Positions 42,791-54,483 of a stretch of DNA of 64,000 nucleotides are shown in pieces. Position 1 is the first letter of the stretch; each line of letters begins with the position of its first letter. The notes beneath the pieces are model-generated. The model saw only the letters and a list, made by a program, of their open reading frames with translations, was not told the origin of the DNA and made no database searches. The position numbers and the translations under genes are program-made. The stretch spans positions 565,767,921 to 565,831,920 of the forward strand of contig VDFB02193867.1 in NCBI GenBank assembly GCA_007258455.2. The letters are read 5' to 3'. The stretch is from Sequoia sempervirens (lineage: Eukaryota > Streptophyta > Pinopsida > Cupressales > Cupressaceae).

Positions 42791-45674
42791 AGCAACCTTC
42801 AATTTCCCCTTGTATGCCATGAGCCAATTGACTATAGCATAACAAGGAATTTATATAAGAATGGTAAGTTAAAAAATTATCATTTATCATTCATTTTTAT
42901 CCATTTTCCTCTACTCTACATAAAGCATGCAATTTATACCATTGTCATCATACCTATTTATGGAGGTTAACATACAAAATGGGGTTTGACATTGAAAATC
43001 CCCTATATGGCACAACCCTTCTTCTCTAGCCCTTCATGTAGGTTACAAGTATGAAATGGATTTAAGTGGATTTAGATGTCAAGGCTTCGAAACCCTAAGA
43101 CAAGAATTTAGGCTCCTCTCATCAAATTAGGGGAAGTTGATTATTTGCAGACTATGGTACATTATAATTTTATATTTATTAGAAAAGGCATACAAACTAT
43201 GATGCTCCAATACAAGTTCTAAAGTTCCCTAAAAAAAATCATTTCTAGACCGGGGTTCCCTCCCCCGTATCTAGTCAATTCTTCCTTAGATTTTTATGCC
43301 AGGTTCTTTTCTCTTTGTACTCTTTAATCCTATTTTCTATTTCTACACATTTTTTCTACATTTCTTTGATCCTATAATAGTTTGTCTCTTTTGTCTCATT
43401 TTACCTATTTTACAACATCAATACATGCAACAACAAAAAGGGGGCCATAATCCTGACTAGCTATTCCATCTCTTCCTTGAGGACAACAACCTAATAGTTT
43501 CTCTTGGTTACTTTTGCATCTTCCAAATTTTTATGGTGGAATGCATAGTTTAGGTTAGGCATTAGCTTTAGATCCCATTTAATAAAGGATCTGATTGGTT
43601 AATGCAAGAACCCACTTTAGCAATTTTATGCTTGATTTGCTAAAATAACCATAGTCATAGCAACATTATTATAAAACACAAGCTTATCCAAAAAAAATGG
43701 TAGTCATTAATTTTTCTAAGTTCTAAATATAAATATTTCTTATCCTCAACTATTTGCATACAAAGGATAAAAAAAAAATATTAATAAGTGGAGTATCTAA
43801 GCTACAAGCTATAAGAATAAATATATAGGTTACATTATCCAATTATTTAAACTAACTTTATTAGGAAATGAGACAAGTTCAACTTGAGGTTTCTAACTTA
43901 TATTTTTTTCACCACATGACATAACATACATATTTAATAGGTACAAAATATTTTTTTGTAGATTTTATCTTTCTAATATGTTTTAAAGTGTGGTCTATCT
44001 AACTGAGATTCATGATTTTTGAAAAGCTATGTTGAGGCACATTTCATTATGTGAAAGATGAGAAAATTAGAATTCTAATTTGTAAATATTGTGTTGCAAA
44101 TAAGATTGGAAGCATTAATTCATCATACTAAATTCACCTATATATGTGTATGAATACTTCAAACCACATCAACTTACCGATCTTTATCCTACCATTATTG
44201 TGCAAATTTTCCTCCAACTTTTCTTGAAATGTATTCATTGATTTTCTCCTTTTTTTATTATAATTTTAAAAATATGTGTATATTATTATAATTTTTTTCA
44301 AATAATTTATATTTGGAAAATTTGGTATCATATTTTTTATGTACTTCAACTGAGTACTAGCTTTTATATTTTTGATGGTAAGCTTGTTTTAAGTTTGAAG
44401 GAAAGCAATAGATTTAAGATATTTCTAATATCAAATTTAGAAGGAGCCTTATACTTAAAAAAATAATGTTTTTTATATTTCAGAAATTTCAATTCCCTAG
44501 TTTTTCCAACTTAGTTGATCCTTAACAAGCATCACACCTAAAAGATTAATATTTCCATGTCTAGTAAACATGAACTTTCTTATGCATTTCAACTTATTGG
44601 GGCCCTCACATGTAATATATTCATTTTGAAGCTTGACTGGTGCTTATTTATTTGAATGAATCAAGTTTCTTATATGTAAAATTTCAATTGTAGCTTCACA
44701 TGTAATATGTTGAAGTAACCAAACCTAGTGGAACCAAGCCATCCTATGAAAATTGATTGAGTGCAATTTTAAATTTTTGGTATTTCTCTTCAATTATATA
44801 ATATGAAGTTAAAAATAATGTGTCCCATGCTTGATAGACTTGATTTTTAGACACCATGGATTCTAAATTGGGCCTCATTTTCAAATTTTAATTCCTTTCA
44901 TGTTCATTCCCTTGATTGGCCTAAAACTCTCTCAATTGTATGTAGTCATTATTTTGAATCGAAGGGGCCTATTGTTACAAAACTTGAGGTTGATATATAA
45001 CAGACCCTACTTGGAAACTCACATCTAAAGCCTTACAAAGTTAACATTTGGATATTTTTCAAAGTTAAAACTTCCTATATATTGTAGATCACCAATATTC
45101 TTATGTGTATAGTCAACATGTTTGAAGTTTATGGAAATTAAACTCAACTTGGTTATAGAGAAAATTACAAAGGGATTCTAACATAAAAATTAGTGAAGTT
45201 CATCACCCAAGAAAATGTAAATAATCTTATACATTCAAGCTAAGTAAGTGTTGTTGAATCTAAAGAATGCAATTGTTCAAGATCAAGAAAATATGTGGTG
45301 GACACATGATATGTGTAGTAACGGAAAAAGTATCCCTTTTTCTTACTTAATTCGGGAATAATTATCATTGAATTAACCTAAGTTTTCCTAGGTTTAGTGT
45401 TGTAATTTGTTGTGCACATTCACATTAATCTTGGGCCCTTTTTAATAAAATGTACCTAACTTGTACCTTATTGATGGTGTTGTAAAGTGTTGTAACACAC
45501 TTTCACACTTATCTAGGGTGTCCTTAATTAATTGTGGCTAATTAAGCTTCATTAGCCCCTTTAATTCAAATTTAAGCCTTATTTATGACACCCTTTGAGG
45601 ATCCATCCCGAAACCTAGTATTAAAATTGCATAACATTAAATTTGGAAAAATTAAGGTCCTAGAAAATGGTGTC

Positions 45675-45708
45675 AGGACCCATTCACCTTTAGTAGTGAA
45701 TGGGTCCT
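45675..45708. repeat. Perfect hairpin, 13 bp stem
   Basis: AGGACCCATTCAC, a loop of 8 bases, then GTGAATGGGTCCT. A degenerate relative follows near 45806-45833, and a similar hairpin is at 47044-47075 with the loop inverted. Confidence 0.85.
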
Positions 45709-46069
45709 CTCCACATAGGACCCCCCTTTCTATACATATTTTACATGGGTTTTTGATGTTCTTTCACCCTCCCAAAGCAAGGTCCTGGAAACTTGTGCCT
45801 AGAACCATTCACCTTTAGTGGAAAATGGATCCTCCTTAAGTAGGACACCCATTTTTGAATTTAATTTTGGTAGGATTCTAATGATTTTCTATCCTAGATC
45901 TAGTATTGGCTTGATTTTTTTGAATTTCAGGGTTAATCTCTAGATTTAATATAAATAAACGGTTAATTCAAATTATTTCTCCTAGAAAATTTATGTGACT
46001 TCATGAGATCAAGAGCAAGAGAATTATAGAGTTTACAAGAGCATTCCAAAGGAATTCTAAGAACTATAT

Positions 46070-46872
46070 TATCAAGGTTTTATTGTAGTAATTCAAAATC
46101 ATTTCATCATGTCTAAGGCATAGTGCATTCAAGCATGTTGTTGAGCTAAGATAGTGGATGTAGCATTGAAGATGTACTTGCAAGCATTGTTTCACATCTT
46201 ATTCAATATCAAGATCTACATTTTTCATGGACACCACATGTTAGTTTGCAGATTTACACTCCAAGACAACTTCCAATGTATCAACATTCCATTATTTCAT
46301 GCTTAAATTACATTATTTCATCATTTGGTTTAATTACCTGCAAGGGGTTTGAATTAGGTTGACTTAGGAAAACCCCTATTCACTAAAAATAAACAATTTT
46401 TTCTTCCTTTTAATGTGTGTTTGAAGATTTAAAGGTTGAAGATGAAGTGGAGAAGAAATTTATTGTAGTAATTCAAGATTTTATCAAGGTTTTATTGTAG
46501 TAATTCAAGATCATTTGATCATGTCTAAGGCATAGTGGATTCAAGCATGTTGTTGAGCTAAGATAGTGGATGTAGCATTGAAGATGTACTTGCAAGCATT
46601 GTTTCACATCTTATTCAATATCAAGATCTACATTTTTCATGGCCACCACATGTTACTTTGCAGATTTACACTCCAAGATAACTTCCAATGTATCAACATT
46701 CCATTATTTCACACTTAAATTACATTATTTCATCATTTGGTTTAATTTCTTGCAAGGGGTTTGAATTGGGTTGAATTAGGAAAACCCCTATTCACTAAAA
46801 ATAAACAATTTTTTCTTCCTTTTAATGTGTGTTTGAAGATTTAAAGGTTGAAGATGAAGTGGAGAAGAAACT
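46070..46872 (+). repeat. Tandem duplication of about 410 bp
   Basis: Bases 46079-46460 and 46490-46872 are nearly identical, with matching points 410-412 bases apart. The break between them carries an extra short copy of TATTGTAGTAATTCAAG, suggesting that this motif mediated the duplication. Confidence 0.88.
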
Positions 46873-47043
46873 GGAATTAAAAGTGTCAAAATTCCCAAGT
46901 TGCAAAGTTGTCATTCATAGTGCAAGAACACGGAATCAAGGCTACAAAAATTTTTATAGGCTTTTAGGAGCTAATAACCAAGGATATGATAGTGCAGACT
47001 TCAAGGAAAAGAACCCAGATCTCAGTTTCAAGAACCCTAATAG

Positions 47044-47075
47044 GGACCCATTCACCACTAAAGGTGAATGAGTCC
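47044..47075. repeat. Imperfect hairpin, 13 bp stem
   Basis: GGACCCATTCACC, loop ACTAAA, then GGTGAATGAGTCC with one mismatch. The loop is the reverse complement of part of the loop at 45688, so the two hairpins are in inverted orientation. Confidence 0.8.
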
Positions 47076-47235
47076 TTTGTGACCTAAAAACAAGTATCTT
47101 ATAGGAAGGTACACATCACTTTGAGCTCTAAAAACTACCCTCATAGTTTCTATAACAACTAGGGTTATTTTCTGATTGTTATTTTCGCATTTTGGCTCTC
47201 ATAATTGCATGTTTCATAGTAAAACATACTGGTTC

Positions 47236-49055
47236 ATGTGTGTGTGAAATCATGGGAGTTAGTAAATCAATAGTAATACACATAAACATAAATGAGACAT
47301 ATTACATTAAAGATTTGAATCATAAAAATAATATAATTACATCAAAACAAATCTCTAAAAATGTTCCATTGTTCTCTATTCTCAAGGATCCTTTAAATCA
47401 TGAGTGCTCTCAGATCTATATGTGCACTATGACTGGTTTGGATGACAACTTAAGAAACAAGATGTTGTTTAAGATTATGCATGATTGATATACAAATGAT
47501 ATGAAGCTAACATTATGATGTTGCTATCTAAAATGGAGATGATACTATGAAAAAGGATGTTAGATGCTATGATGGAGATTATGTATGAAATCTAAGATGA
47601 TAACTACAATGTAAAAAATGAACTAAGACATGATTCTAAGTTAACATGATACTACAATGCTCAAATGATAAATGATAAATGCTCTAAACTCAAACTCTAA
47701 ATTCTCCAATGCTATTCCTGCATAATAAGTTTGCTCCAAGATGTGATGTAAAATATTGTAGAATGGGCTTGTATTTATAGGATTTACAAAACATCTTGTA
47801 ATTTGGCAGTGATCAATGGTCAAGATTCAACCATGAGAGATGAATGGTGGAGATGGAAGAATCATGGAGAATTTTCCCTTGACCAAAGGAAACATGCCAA
47901 ATGTATGAGATAATCAAGTGTGTGAGAAAGTCAAGTGTCAAAAGTGTGTTTTGGAATTGGTTGAAAATAATGTAATTTAAATATTGGGTATGTGCGGGAT
48001 CATCATGGAAAAAACAGGCCCTTAAGTGGTAAAAAATTCAGAAAATTTAGAATTAGGCAACTTGACGTAAAAATTTGAGTAAGTTATCTATATTATTTCA
48101 AAAATATGTAAGAATAGAATCTATAGAAAATTGAATGTAGTTTCTAAACTATTAGGTTTATTTAAAAAAAAATCTCTTTGCTGAAAATTTGAAATTTGAA
48201 TGCAATAGAACTTAAATTTTAGGGAAAAATTAAGAAGTAGGTGTCATCACCACCTAACCACAATAAAATGATAATATTTTTTTTATAATATTTTAGATAT
48301 AAGTAGAGGACTCATGTCTAGATGTGATGCATATTCTTTTGTAATTTTTTTCCAAGTAAATAATTAATTATGAATTTTTTATTACAACTTTTAAAAAATA
48401 TAAAAAACCGTATGTCGACCACCTTAACTTGGTCAAACTTCATGAAATTCATTTTTTTTTAATCATATAGTATGGGAAGTATACGATGCGACACATGTTT
48501 CAGATTCAAAAAATGTGATACTATTTGAAAGCTATAGATGTTTTTCAATCAACCTATCAATCAGGTCTTTAGTTGTAATTCAAATAGAAAATGAATAATA
48601 ATTATTTATTAAATTCAAAGTAAAGCATAATTTATATTGGCTGAAAGCTGAGAATCTCCTTTGAAAACCCTTTTCATTTGATCAATTTTGGGTAAAAAAA
48701 AGTCGTCAGCCACATACCCTACACATGCCCATCATATCGCCACTTTTTGGCCTATTATGATCTTGCACATACCCTCTTAGTCATATTTAAATACATATGA
48801 CACTTGATGATGTGGCCAAAAAGTGTTGTAGACATGTGCTTAAATTCAAATTGGGCATTTGAATTTAGTGAGAAGGTTATTAATTAAATAAAACAAACTA
48901 TGTGAATTTGTTTATTTAATTAAATTAGAGGAATGTGATTTTAGATGAAGAATTAGAAAAGCGTTAACTATATAAATAAATTTAGCATTTATTTATAAGT
49001 AAATGAAATAAGAGGGTTATTAATTAATTATCTTGACCGATTTTAGGTGTATACA
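47236..49055 (-). repeat. 3' LTR of element D1 with a DNA transposon inside
   Basis: On the minus strand it starts TGTATACACCTAAAATCGG at 49055, like the LTR of C. The other end is estimated at about 47236 from similarity to the C LTR. Without the 789 bp transposon it is about 1.03 kb, close to the 1086 bases of C. A TATA box, CTATAAATAC, lies at 47780-47771 on the minus strand. Confidence 0.65.
47986..48774 (-). mobile_element. Non-autonomous DNA transposon, copy 3 (789 bp)
   Basis: It is the reverse complement of copies 1 and 2, with ends GGGTATGTGCGGGATCATCATGG and GCACATACCC. The flanking 4-base sequences are TATT and TCTT, three of four matching. It lies in the U3 part of the D1 LTR and has diverged more from copies 1 and 2 than they have from each other. 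Confidence 0.82.
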
Positions 49056-49101
49056 TTTTGCCCCTCTTTGAAGTAATGTGTTTACACATTGCTTCAAAGA
49101 G
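49056..49101 (-). promoter_or_regulatory. Polypurine tract of D1 overlapping a 17 bp hairpin
   Basis: The minus strand reads AAAGAGGGGCAAAA directly before the LTR start, a good polypurine tract for plus-strand DNA priming. Bases 49064-49101 form a hairpin with a 17 bp stem (one G-T wobble) and loop TTTA, so the tract's AAAGAG part is in the stem. Confidence 0.8.
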
Positions 49102-49659
49102 AAATTTGCTGCCGATGTTGACAAAAAAAATTTCCGATGCCTCAGACATTGATTTTCAAGTGATGATGGATATATGCCCCCTCGGGAGATAAATTGATGA
49201 ATTTTTGAATTTTTTGGATTTTTTGGATTTTTTGAAAATTTTGATGATTTTTCGATAATTTGATGATGATTTCAAAATTTTGTGATTCAAAAACAATTTA
49301 TCTCCCAAAAAATGTTGTATAAGTCACCATGTGATGAAATAATCAATTAAGCCCTTTTGGAAAAATTAAATAAAACAACCCCATAAAAATTCCACTTAAT
49401 TAACCTTTAAAAGGTTAAAAAGGTGAGTGAAAAGTTCATTTGTGCATTTTGGATTTTGAAATTGAGAGTGATTGAGTGATTTAGCAACTTTAAAAAAAAT
49501 GTTGATCCCTTACCACACACATCGGTTCAAGTGTGTCAGATGTCACAACCACTTGAAAGCGTATGGACCTTTGGTATGTATCCCAAAAAACCTCCTCATA
49601 ATTTGTGCACTTCATTTTTCGTGCCATTTTCCACAGCGTTTGAATTCAATTTAAAATTT

Positions 49660-50035
49660 TCTAGTGCATAGAACACCCGACGTAGCGCATAGGATATCTA
49701 TTATAGCGAATGGGATAGATTAGCACTTATGGTTAGGGCTTTAGTGCATAGGTTCATGTAGCACATAGGTTGCCTGAAGTAGCACATTGAATAACTATTG
49801 TAGCACATAGGCGACTTTAGCGCTCAGGTGAATTGATTTAGTGCATAGATGAGATGATGTAGCACATATAATTATTAAGTGCATAGGGACTTTATTCTGG
49901 TGCATCCGCAAAATTTTCCAGCACATATGATAGTTTTGCACATTGAAGCCTTGTTTTAGTGTGTTGATGAATTTTTCTAGTGCATAGAGTTTTTTAGCGC
50001 ATTGAAGCACTGTTCTAGCGTATTGGTGAATTTTA
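49660..50035. repeat. Degenerate short repeats (TAGYGCATAGG type)
   Basis: At least a dozen copies of TAG-Y-R-CATAGG-like units at irregular spacing are seen. Similar motifs occur in the leader of element C, but in the other orientation relative to the element. Confidence 0.7.
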
Positions 50036-50129
50036 GACCATATTGATGATTTTTTTTATTAGACTCCTTGATGTCAATGATGTTTGATCATGTCAACCTT
50101 TGATTTGATGATGATTGATGATGTTGATA

Positions 50130-50510
50130 GATTACATGTCCATTGATCTCACGACAGGTGAGATTCAATGATTCATACTAATAATTGACCTCATGAGAGG
50201 TGAGGATCATTGAAATTTTGATTGATTGATTGACCTCAGGATAGATGAGATGGAATTGATTGATAAACCTCATGATGGACGAAGTCAAATGATAGATTGA
50301 TTGATAAACCTCATGATAGGTGAGGTTGAATAATAGATGAACCTCATGATAGGCGAGGTTGAATTGATTGATGAACCTCATGATAGGTGAGGTTGAATTG
50401 GTTGATGAACCTCATGATAGGTGAGGTTGAATTGATTGATGAACCTCATGATAGGTGAGGTTGAATTGATTAATGAACCTCATGATAGGCAAGATTGAAG
50501 GATCGATCGA
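50130..50510 (+). repeat. Minisatellite, 34 bp unit
   Basis: The core unit GATGAACCTCATGATAGGTG followed by AGGTTGAATTGATT repeats with a 34-base period; the four or five units from about 50335 to 50500 are nearly exact and the earlier ones degenerate. Each unit contains AACCTCA and TGAGGTT as an inverted repeat. Such arrays are known in the 3' region of Tat/Ogre elements. Confidence 0.9.
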
Positions 50511-50639
50511 TCCTCACAAGATTTGTTCAAATTCTCACTAGAGCAGATTAGATTGATAGGTTGATTAATTTCGATTGATTGATAAGTTGATTGATGTCAA
50601 TTGATTTATTGGATGATTTGTGATTTTGTGATGATTCTT

Positions 50640-51860
50640 GATGACCTAGTGTCAGTGACATGGCAACCGTATCTTAATTGTGAGAAGTTGCTAGAGGATG
50701 ACACTAAGATTTAATTTTTGTGTCAGTCCATGTACCTAATTTATCATTGAGAGATTCTTCTTGTTGAGGGTACTAAGGCAGTATGGTACAGTGTAGAGGA
50801 TTCCCCAGGGCATGGTCGATTATGCATGATGTCGAGTGATTGCAACAGAGTGGGTACCTGTGTTGTCATATGATGCAGTAGTTGCGACATTCCAGGGTTT
50901 ACAGGCCATCATTTGGGATGTTCATCCAAAGATCATTGAGGCTATGATATCAAAGGAGTATTCTTAGTACATGTTCCTACATCCATTCCCATGGATTACC
51001 ATCCGAGACAAGCTAGTGCCATTGTTAGAGGAGTAGGAGAGGGTAGTAGGTCATGGACGTAGGTAGAGGTAAGAGGGAGGAGATGAGGAGGAGGAGGAGA
51101 GCAGTGATGATGGGGATAAAGATGGAGATGATGATGGGGGTGATGGAGACAGAGGTGATGGTGGTGGAGGAGATGAGGGTGATGGTGGCCCAGGTTTTGA
51201 TGTTCGGGACTTCAGAGTGCCTTGCAAGAGGTGATCATTGGTTGTGGCACCCCAACAACATGTGGAGATTAGACTAACCTTGCAGCAGTAGCATACATAG
51301 ATAGCTACTTTATTGGTGCAGGTTCAAACATTGCAAGGTCAGCTTGAGTAGGTGTAGGGATTGCTAGCATAGGCTTAGGGATAGATTACTGGACTGATGG
51401 CTGAGAGGGATGCTATGAGAAAATAGGTACAGTAGGTACAGGCCATACATACATAGGTCCAGGCCCAGGTTCAGGCATAGGGTTAGATGTAGTCACAGTT
51501 TTCCAAACTTACTATAGAGAGGGACAACTTGAGACAATGTGTGGGTTAGGCAAACAAAATTTTTGATAGACTCCAGAGAGCCGTAGAGGCCACAGGTTTA
51601 GAAAACTATTTCAAGGAGATATGGTGTACTACCCAGGAGGTTAAGTTCTACAAAGGGAGATATCATGATGGAGTTCCTCCAGAGTGGCGGGAGAGCTATG
51701 CACAATCCTAGTCAAGTAGGTCCCAGTCTCAAACCACTAGTAGAGGTGTTACACAACCAATTATAGGAGATCAGAGAGATCTTGGTGCACATCTGTTTGG
51801 TGGGGGAGGCATTGGTTCAGGGATGTTAGCATTATCTTGGGGGAGCATGACATAGCTCTG
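50640..51860 (+). pseudogene. Antisense accessory ORF of element D1
   Basis: In the plus strand the reading sense runs from a part with TEWVPVLSYDAVVATFQGL (about 50850) through PWITIRDKLVPLL, an acidic Asp/Gly/Glu tract (51070-51200), a Gln/Leu-rich coiled-coil-like part with QTLQGQLE, and a tail with TQPIIGDQRD and GGGGIGSGMLAL ending near 51858. The order matches 12674-13490 in element C. Frequent TAG stops lie where Gln codons would fit. The function is unknown; it probably represents the C-terminal half of the plant-mobile-domain ORF seen in D2. Confidence 0.6.
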
Positions 51861-52261
51861 ATTATGATTCTCTGATGTATTTTGGACATTTATACATTGA
51901 TTCACTTTGAGTCATTGATGATTCACTGCCATTTTTTATGATGTACCTCTCGATATTTGGATGTCCTTGTACATTTGACATTATTTTGTAATATATATGA
52001 CATGCAACGATGATGATGACTGATCTATGTGCCTATGATGTTTATATGATGATGATCATAATGATTATGATGGATGTATTTAATTCTTATTGTATATTCT
52101 ATGTGATGTTGTATATGATGATGATATGATATGCTATGGATACAAATGATGAAACATGCTTTACGATTCTATGATGCTTTATGAATGATGCCTATATGAT
52201 ATATGTGATGGATTTTATGTTCTTATACTTTTTTTAATGCAAATAGATTATGCAATGGATG

Positions 52262-53545
52262 TGTGAGAACCCTTTTCCTAGTACCTGCAAAACAACATGA
52301 GTAAACAAGTTAAACAAGGAATTGCAAGCTAAAACAAGGATTCCCCATGAAATCCATTTACAAACTCAAAATAGGAAAGACAACAATCAAGAACAAAATA
52401 AAAACAATGAAATAGCTTGAATCCTAATTTAAATATGCAAACTCATGATCCCATAGGGGAATTGGTGCCAATTTGATGTGAAAATTGTCCCTTTCCCAAT
52501 TCCTATGATGAAATCTTGATAGGTTGAAGATGATATTGATCCGCTTTGATGAAAGATGAGAACTCCAAGCCAAAATCTACAAGAACCTAGCTATGACTCA
52601 ATGATAATGGATGAAATTCAAGAGATATTTGAGCATGGTAACTTTTCCTAGATTGTGGATGATCAAATGAGGATATGAGCATTTTATTTATAGATTTTCA
52701 AGATAGATGAATGTCCAAATTTGAGTAATGTGGGACTAACATTCATCCAACGATATGATGCCACTTGTCAATCTATGAATGGGTGAAGGATGTGCAAGAT
52801 TTGTGGTTTGTGCCAATAAATGTAAATATTTGAAATTTAAATTTATTGAAATGACATGCAAGAGGGAAGGAAAAATGCAATAAATACCACTTGGCTCAAG
52901 GCAAAGGACATGTAAGATGAAGTTATTCCGTTGTTGGATGTACATTTGACTTGGAATTTTTGAATTCAAATTGAGAGAATATTCCAAAAGATGCCTTGTG
53001 AGAAAAATAGAGATTTAATAAATGAATTAAATCTATTTTCATGTGCAACTTGCATTATCTAGAGGATGGGACATGAGATGAGATTAAATTAATCAAGGGT
53101 TAATTAATTTAATGAGAGAGGTTAAATGATGTGACCTATTTGACTCAAATTTATGGATTTATTTAAATCAAATAAGAGAGGAATGTGACAAGAGATTAAT
53201 TAAATAAGGATTTTGATTTATTTAATTGAAAGAGATGGTGTTAGATTAAATCAAATAAGGTTTTACTTTATTTAATTTAATGGAGAGTCTTTAGAGATTT
53301 AATCAAATAAATTGATTATTTAATTAAATAGGGATAATTAGATTAGATGGATTGATTTAATTAGCAAAAGAGATTGACTTGATTACATAAAATGATTTAT
53401 TTATTCAAGAGTGGAATATTGATGAATTTAATCAGATAGGGGGATTTGATTAAATGGTTAGAACGAGGGATGATTCAGGAAGAAACGATGTTAGTGAGTC
53501 AGGATTAGATGCACGATGTCAATCAATATATTTTACGTGTCTACA
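52262..53545 (-). repeat. 3' LTR of element D2
   Basis: On the minus strand it starts TGTAGACACG at 53545. Its end is placed at the TGTGAGAACC near 52262 (about 1.28 kb); this end is less certain. A TATA box, CTATAAATAA, lies on the minus strand at about 52693-52684. Confidence 0.6.
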
Positions 53546-53590
53546 TTTTTCCCCTCTTTGAAGCAATGCACTCGTTGCGTTGGTTCAAAG
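53546..53590 (-). promoter_or_regulatory. Polypurine tract of D2 overlapping a hairpin
   Basis: The minus strand reads CAAAGAGGGGAAAAA before the LTR. Bases 53556-53590 pair imperfectly, CTTTGAAGCAATGCA with TTGCGTTGGTTCAAAG, in the same place as the hairpin of D1. Confidence 0.72.
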
Positions 53591-54483
53591 AATAAATGAT
53601 CTCAATCAAAGCCAAATTTTTTTGATATTTAAAAACTTACCCCAATGCTGCCCGACAGAAGAGAATATGCCAATATAATGCCCCCTCGAGAGACCAAATG
53701 AAAATTTTAATTTTTTGGGTGATCTTGTGAAAAAAGATGACAAAGTACCCGACGGTTCTAAAAGGGCTCTAGGAGGCTAAAAATATTGCTAAACACAATA
53801 AAATGATGAAAAAAAAGCCTCAACTAGGTGAAAATAGGTTTGGGGGTTCAAAACCCTAGCAGGATAGCCAAACAAGGTGAAAAAACCCTAATTTTTAGGC
53901 TTAAAAGGGGCCCGAGGGGTCACTTTCAAGTCATTTTCACACACCTCCGCTAGCAATCTTGAGATTTGAGCTCTGACCCTCCAGCGATATGGTGCAACGA
54001 TAGCTGCCCCTACACATTTTTGATTGAGTTCGGACATACCAAAGATCACCTCGCATCGGAGCACCGGTATGTGACCCTTACTGAAGTTTTGTCTTTTCAT
54101 TTAATGCATTAATTACTGCTTTAAAAGGGGAGCTTTCCTCCAACAACACTATATAGCACCACTTGGCATTCAAACTGTGCTGACGTGGTTCTATTTTGCA
54201 CCGCAGTAGTGCAGTTAGGAGTTTACAAACTCCGACGCTGGGCTCGGGCTTGGCGAGTCAGTTTGGGTAAAGTGCGCCATGGTGGTGCCCTTTCCATGCA
54301 AACTACGATGCTGGAAGGGAAAGTGCACCATGGCGGCGCCATTTGGCTCTTTTTTAGGCTCGAGTGTCAGAGTTTGAAAAAAATCAAACTGCGACACCAT
54401 CACAAATTGCGCCGCTGGGGATGTTTTTGAAGCATTCGACTAGGAATTTTTTGAAATTTTTAGCACGCTGACTTTCCTTGATG

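Larger units (their letters stand above)
36506..42795 (+). mobile_element. Element F: complete chromovirus-type Ty3/gypsy retrotransposon with target duplication
   Basis: Two LTRs (36511-37283 and 41971-42790) flank gag, protease, RT, RNase H, integrase and a chromodomain in the plus-strand order. The 5-base duplication AGCAA directly flanks both ends (36506-36510 and 42791-42795). The primer site is of the tRNA-iMet type. The total length, 6.28 kb, is usual for Reina/Tekay-type chromoviruses. Scattered stops and frameshifts and visibly different LTRs show that it is inactive. Confidence 0.95.
42796..47235. other. Anonymous AT-rich sequence between element F and D1
   Basis: No recognisable gene. 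The sequence after 42796 is the continuation of the insertion target of element F. It contains a 13 bp-stem hairpin, a related hairpin, and a 410 bp tandem duplication, listed separately. The short open frames at 45585 and 46829 have no recognised relatives. Confidence 0.6.
47236..52261 (-). mobile_element. Element D1: 3' end of a Tat element related to C, interrupted by D2
   Basis: It consists of a 3' LTR, polypurine tract with hairpin, tandem-repeat region and an antisense ORF; it then stops at the start of the D2 LTR. The gag and pol parts are not seen and may lie beyond the window, since D2 seems to be inserted into D1. Confidence 0.65.

Noticed and set aside
42713..42970. A small gene with hydrophobic C-terminus overlapping the F 3' LTR end
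   Set aside because: The frame begins in the LTR and runs over the insertion boundary, so it is a chance fusion.
50130..50510. A CRISPR array
   Set aside because: The units are directly adjacent 34 bp repeats without unique spacers, and the context is a plant retrotransposon.
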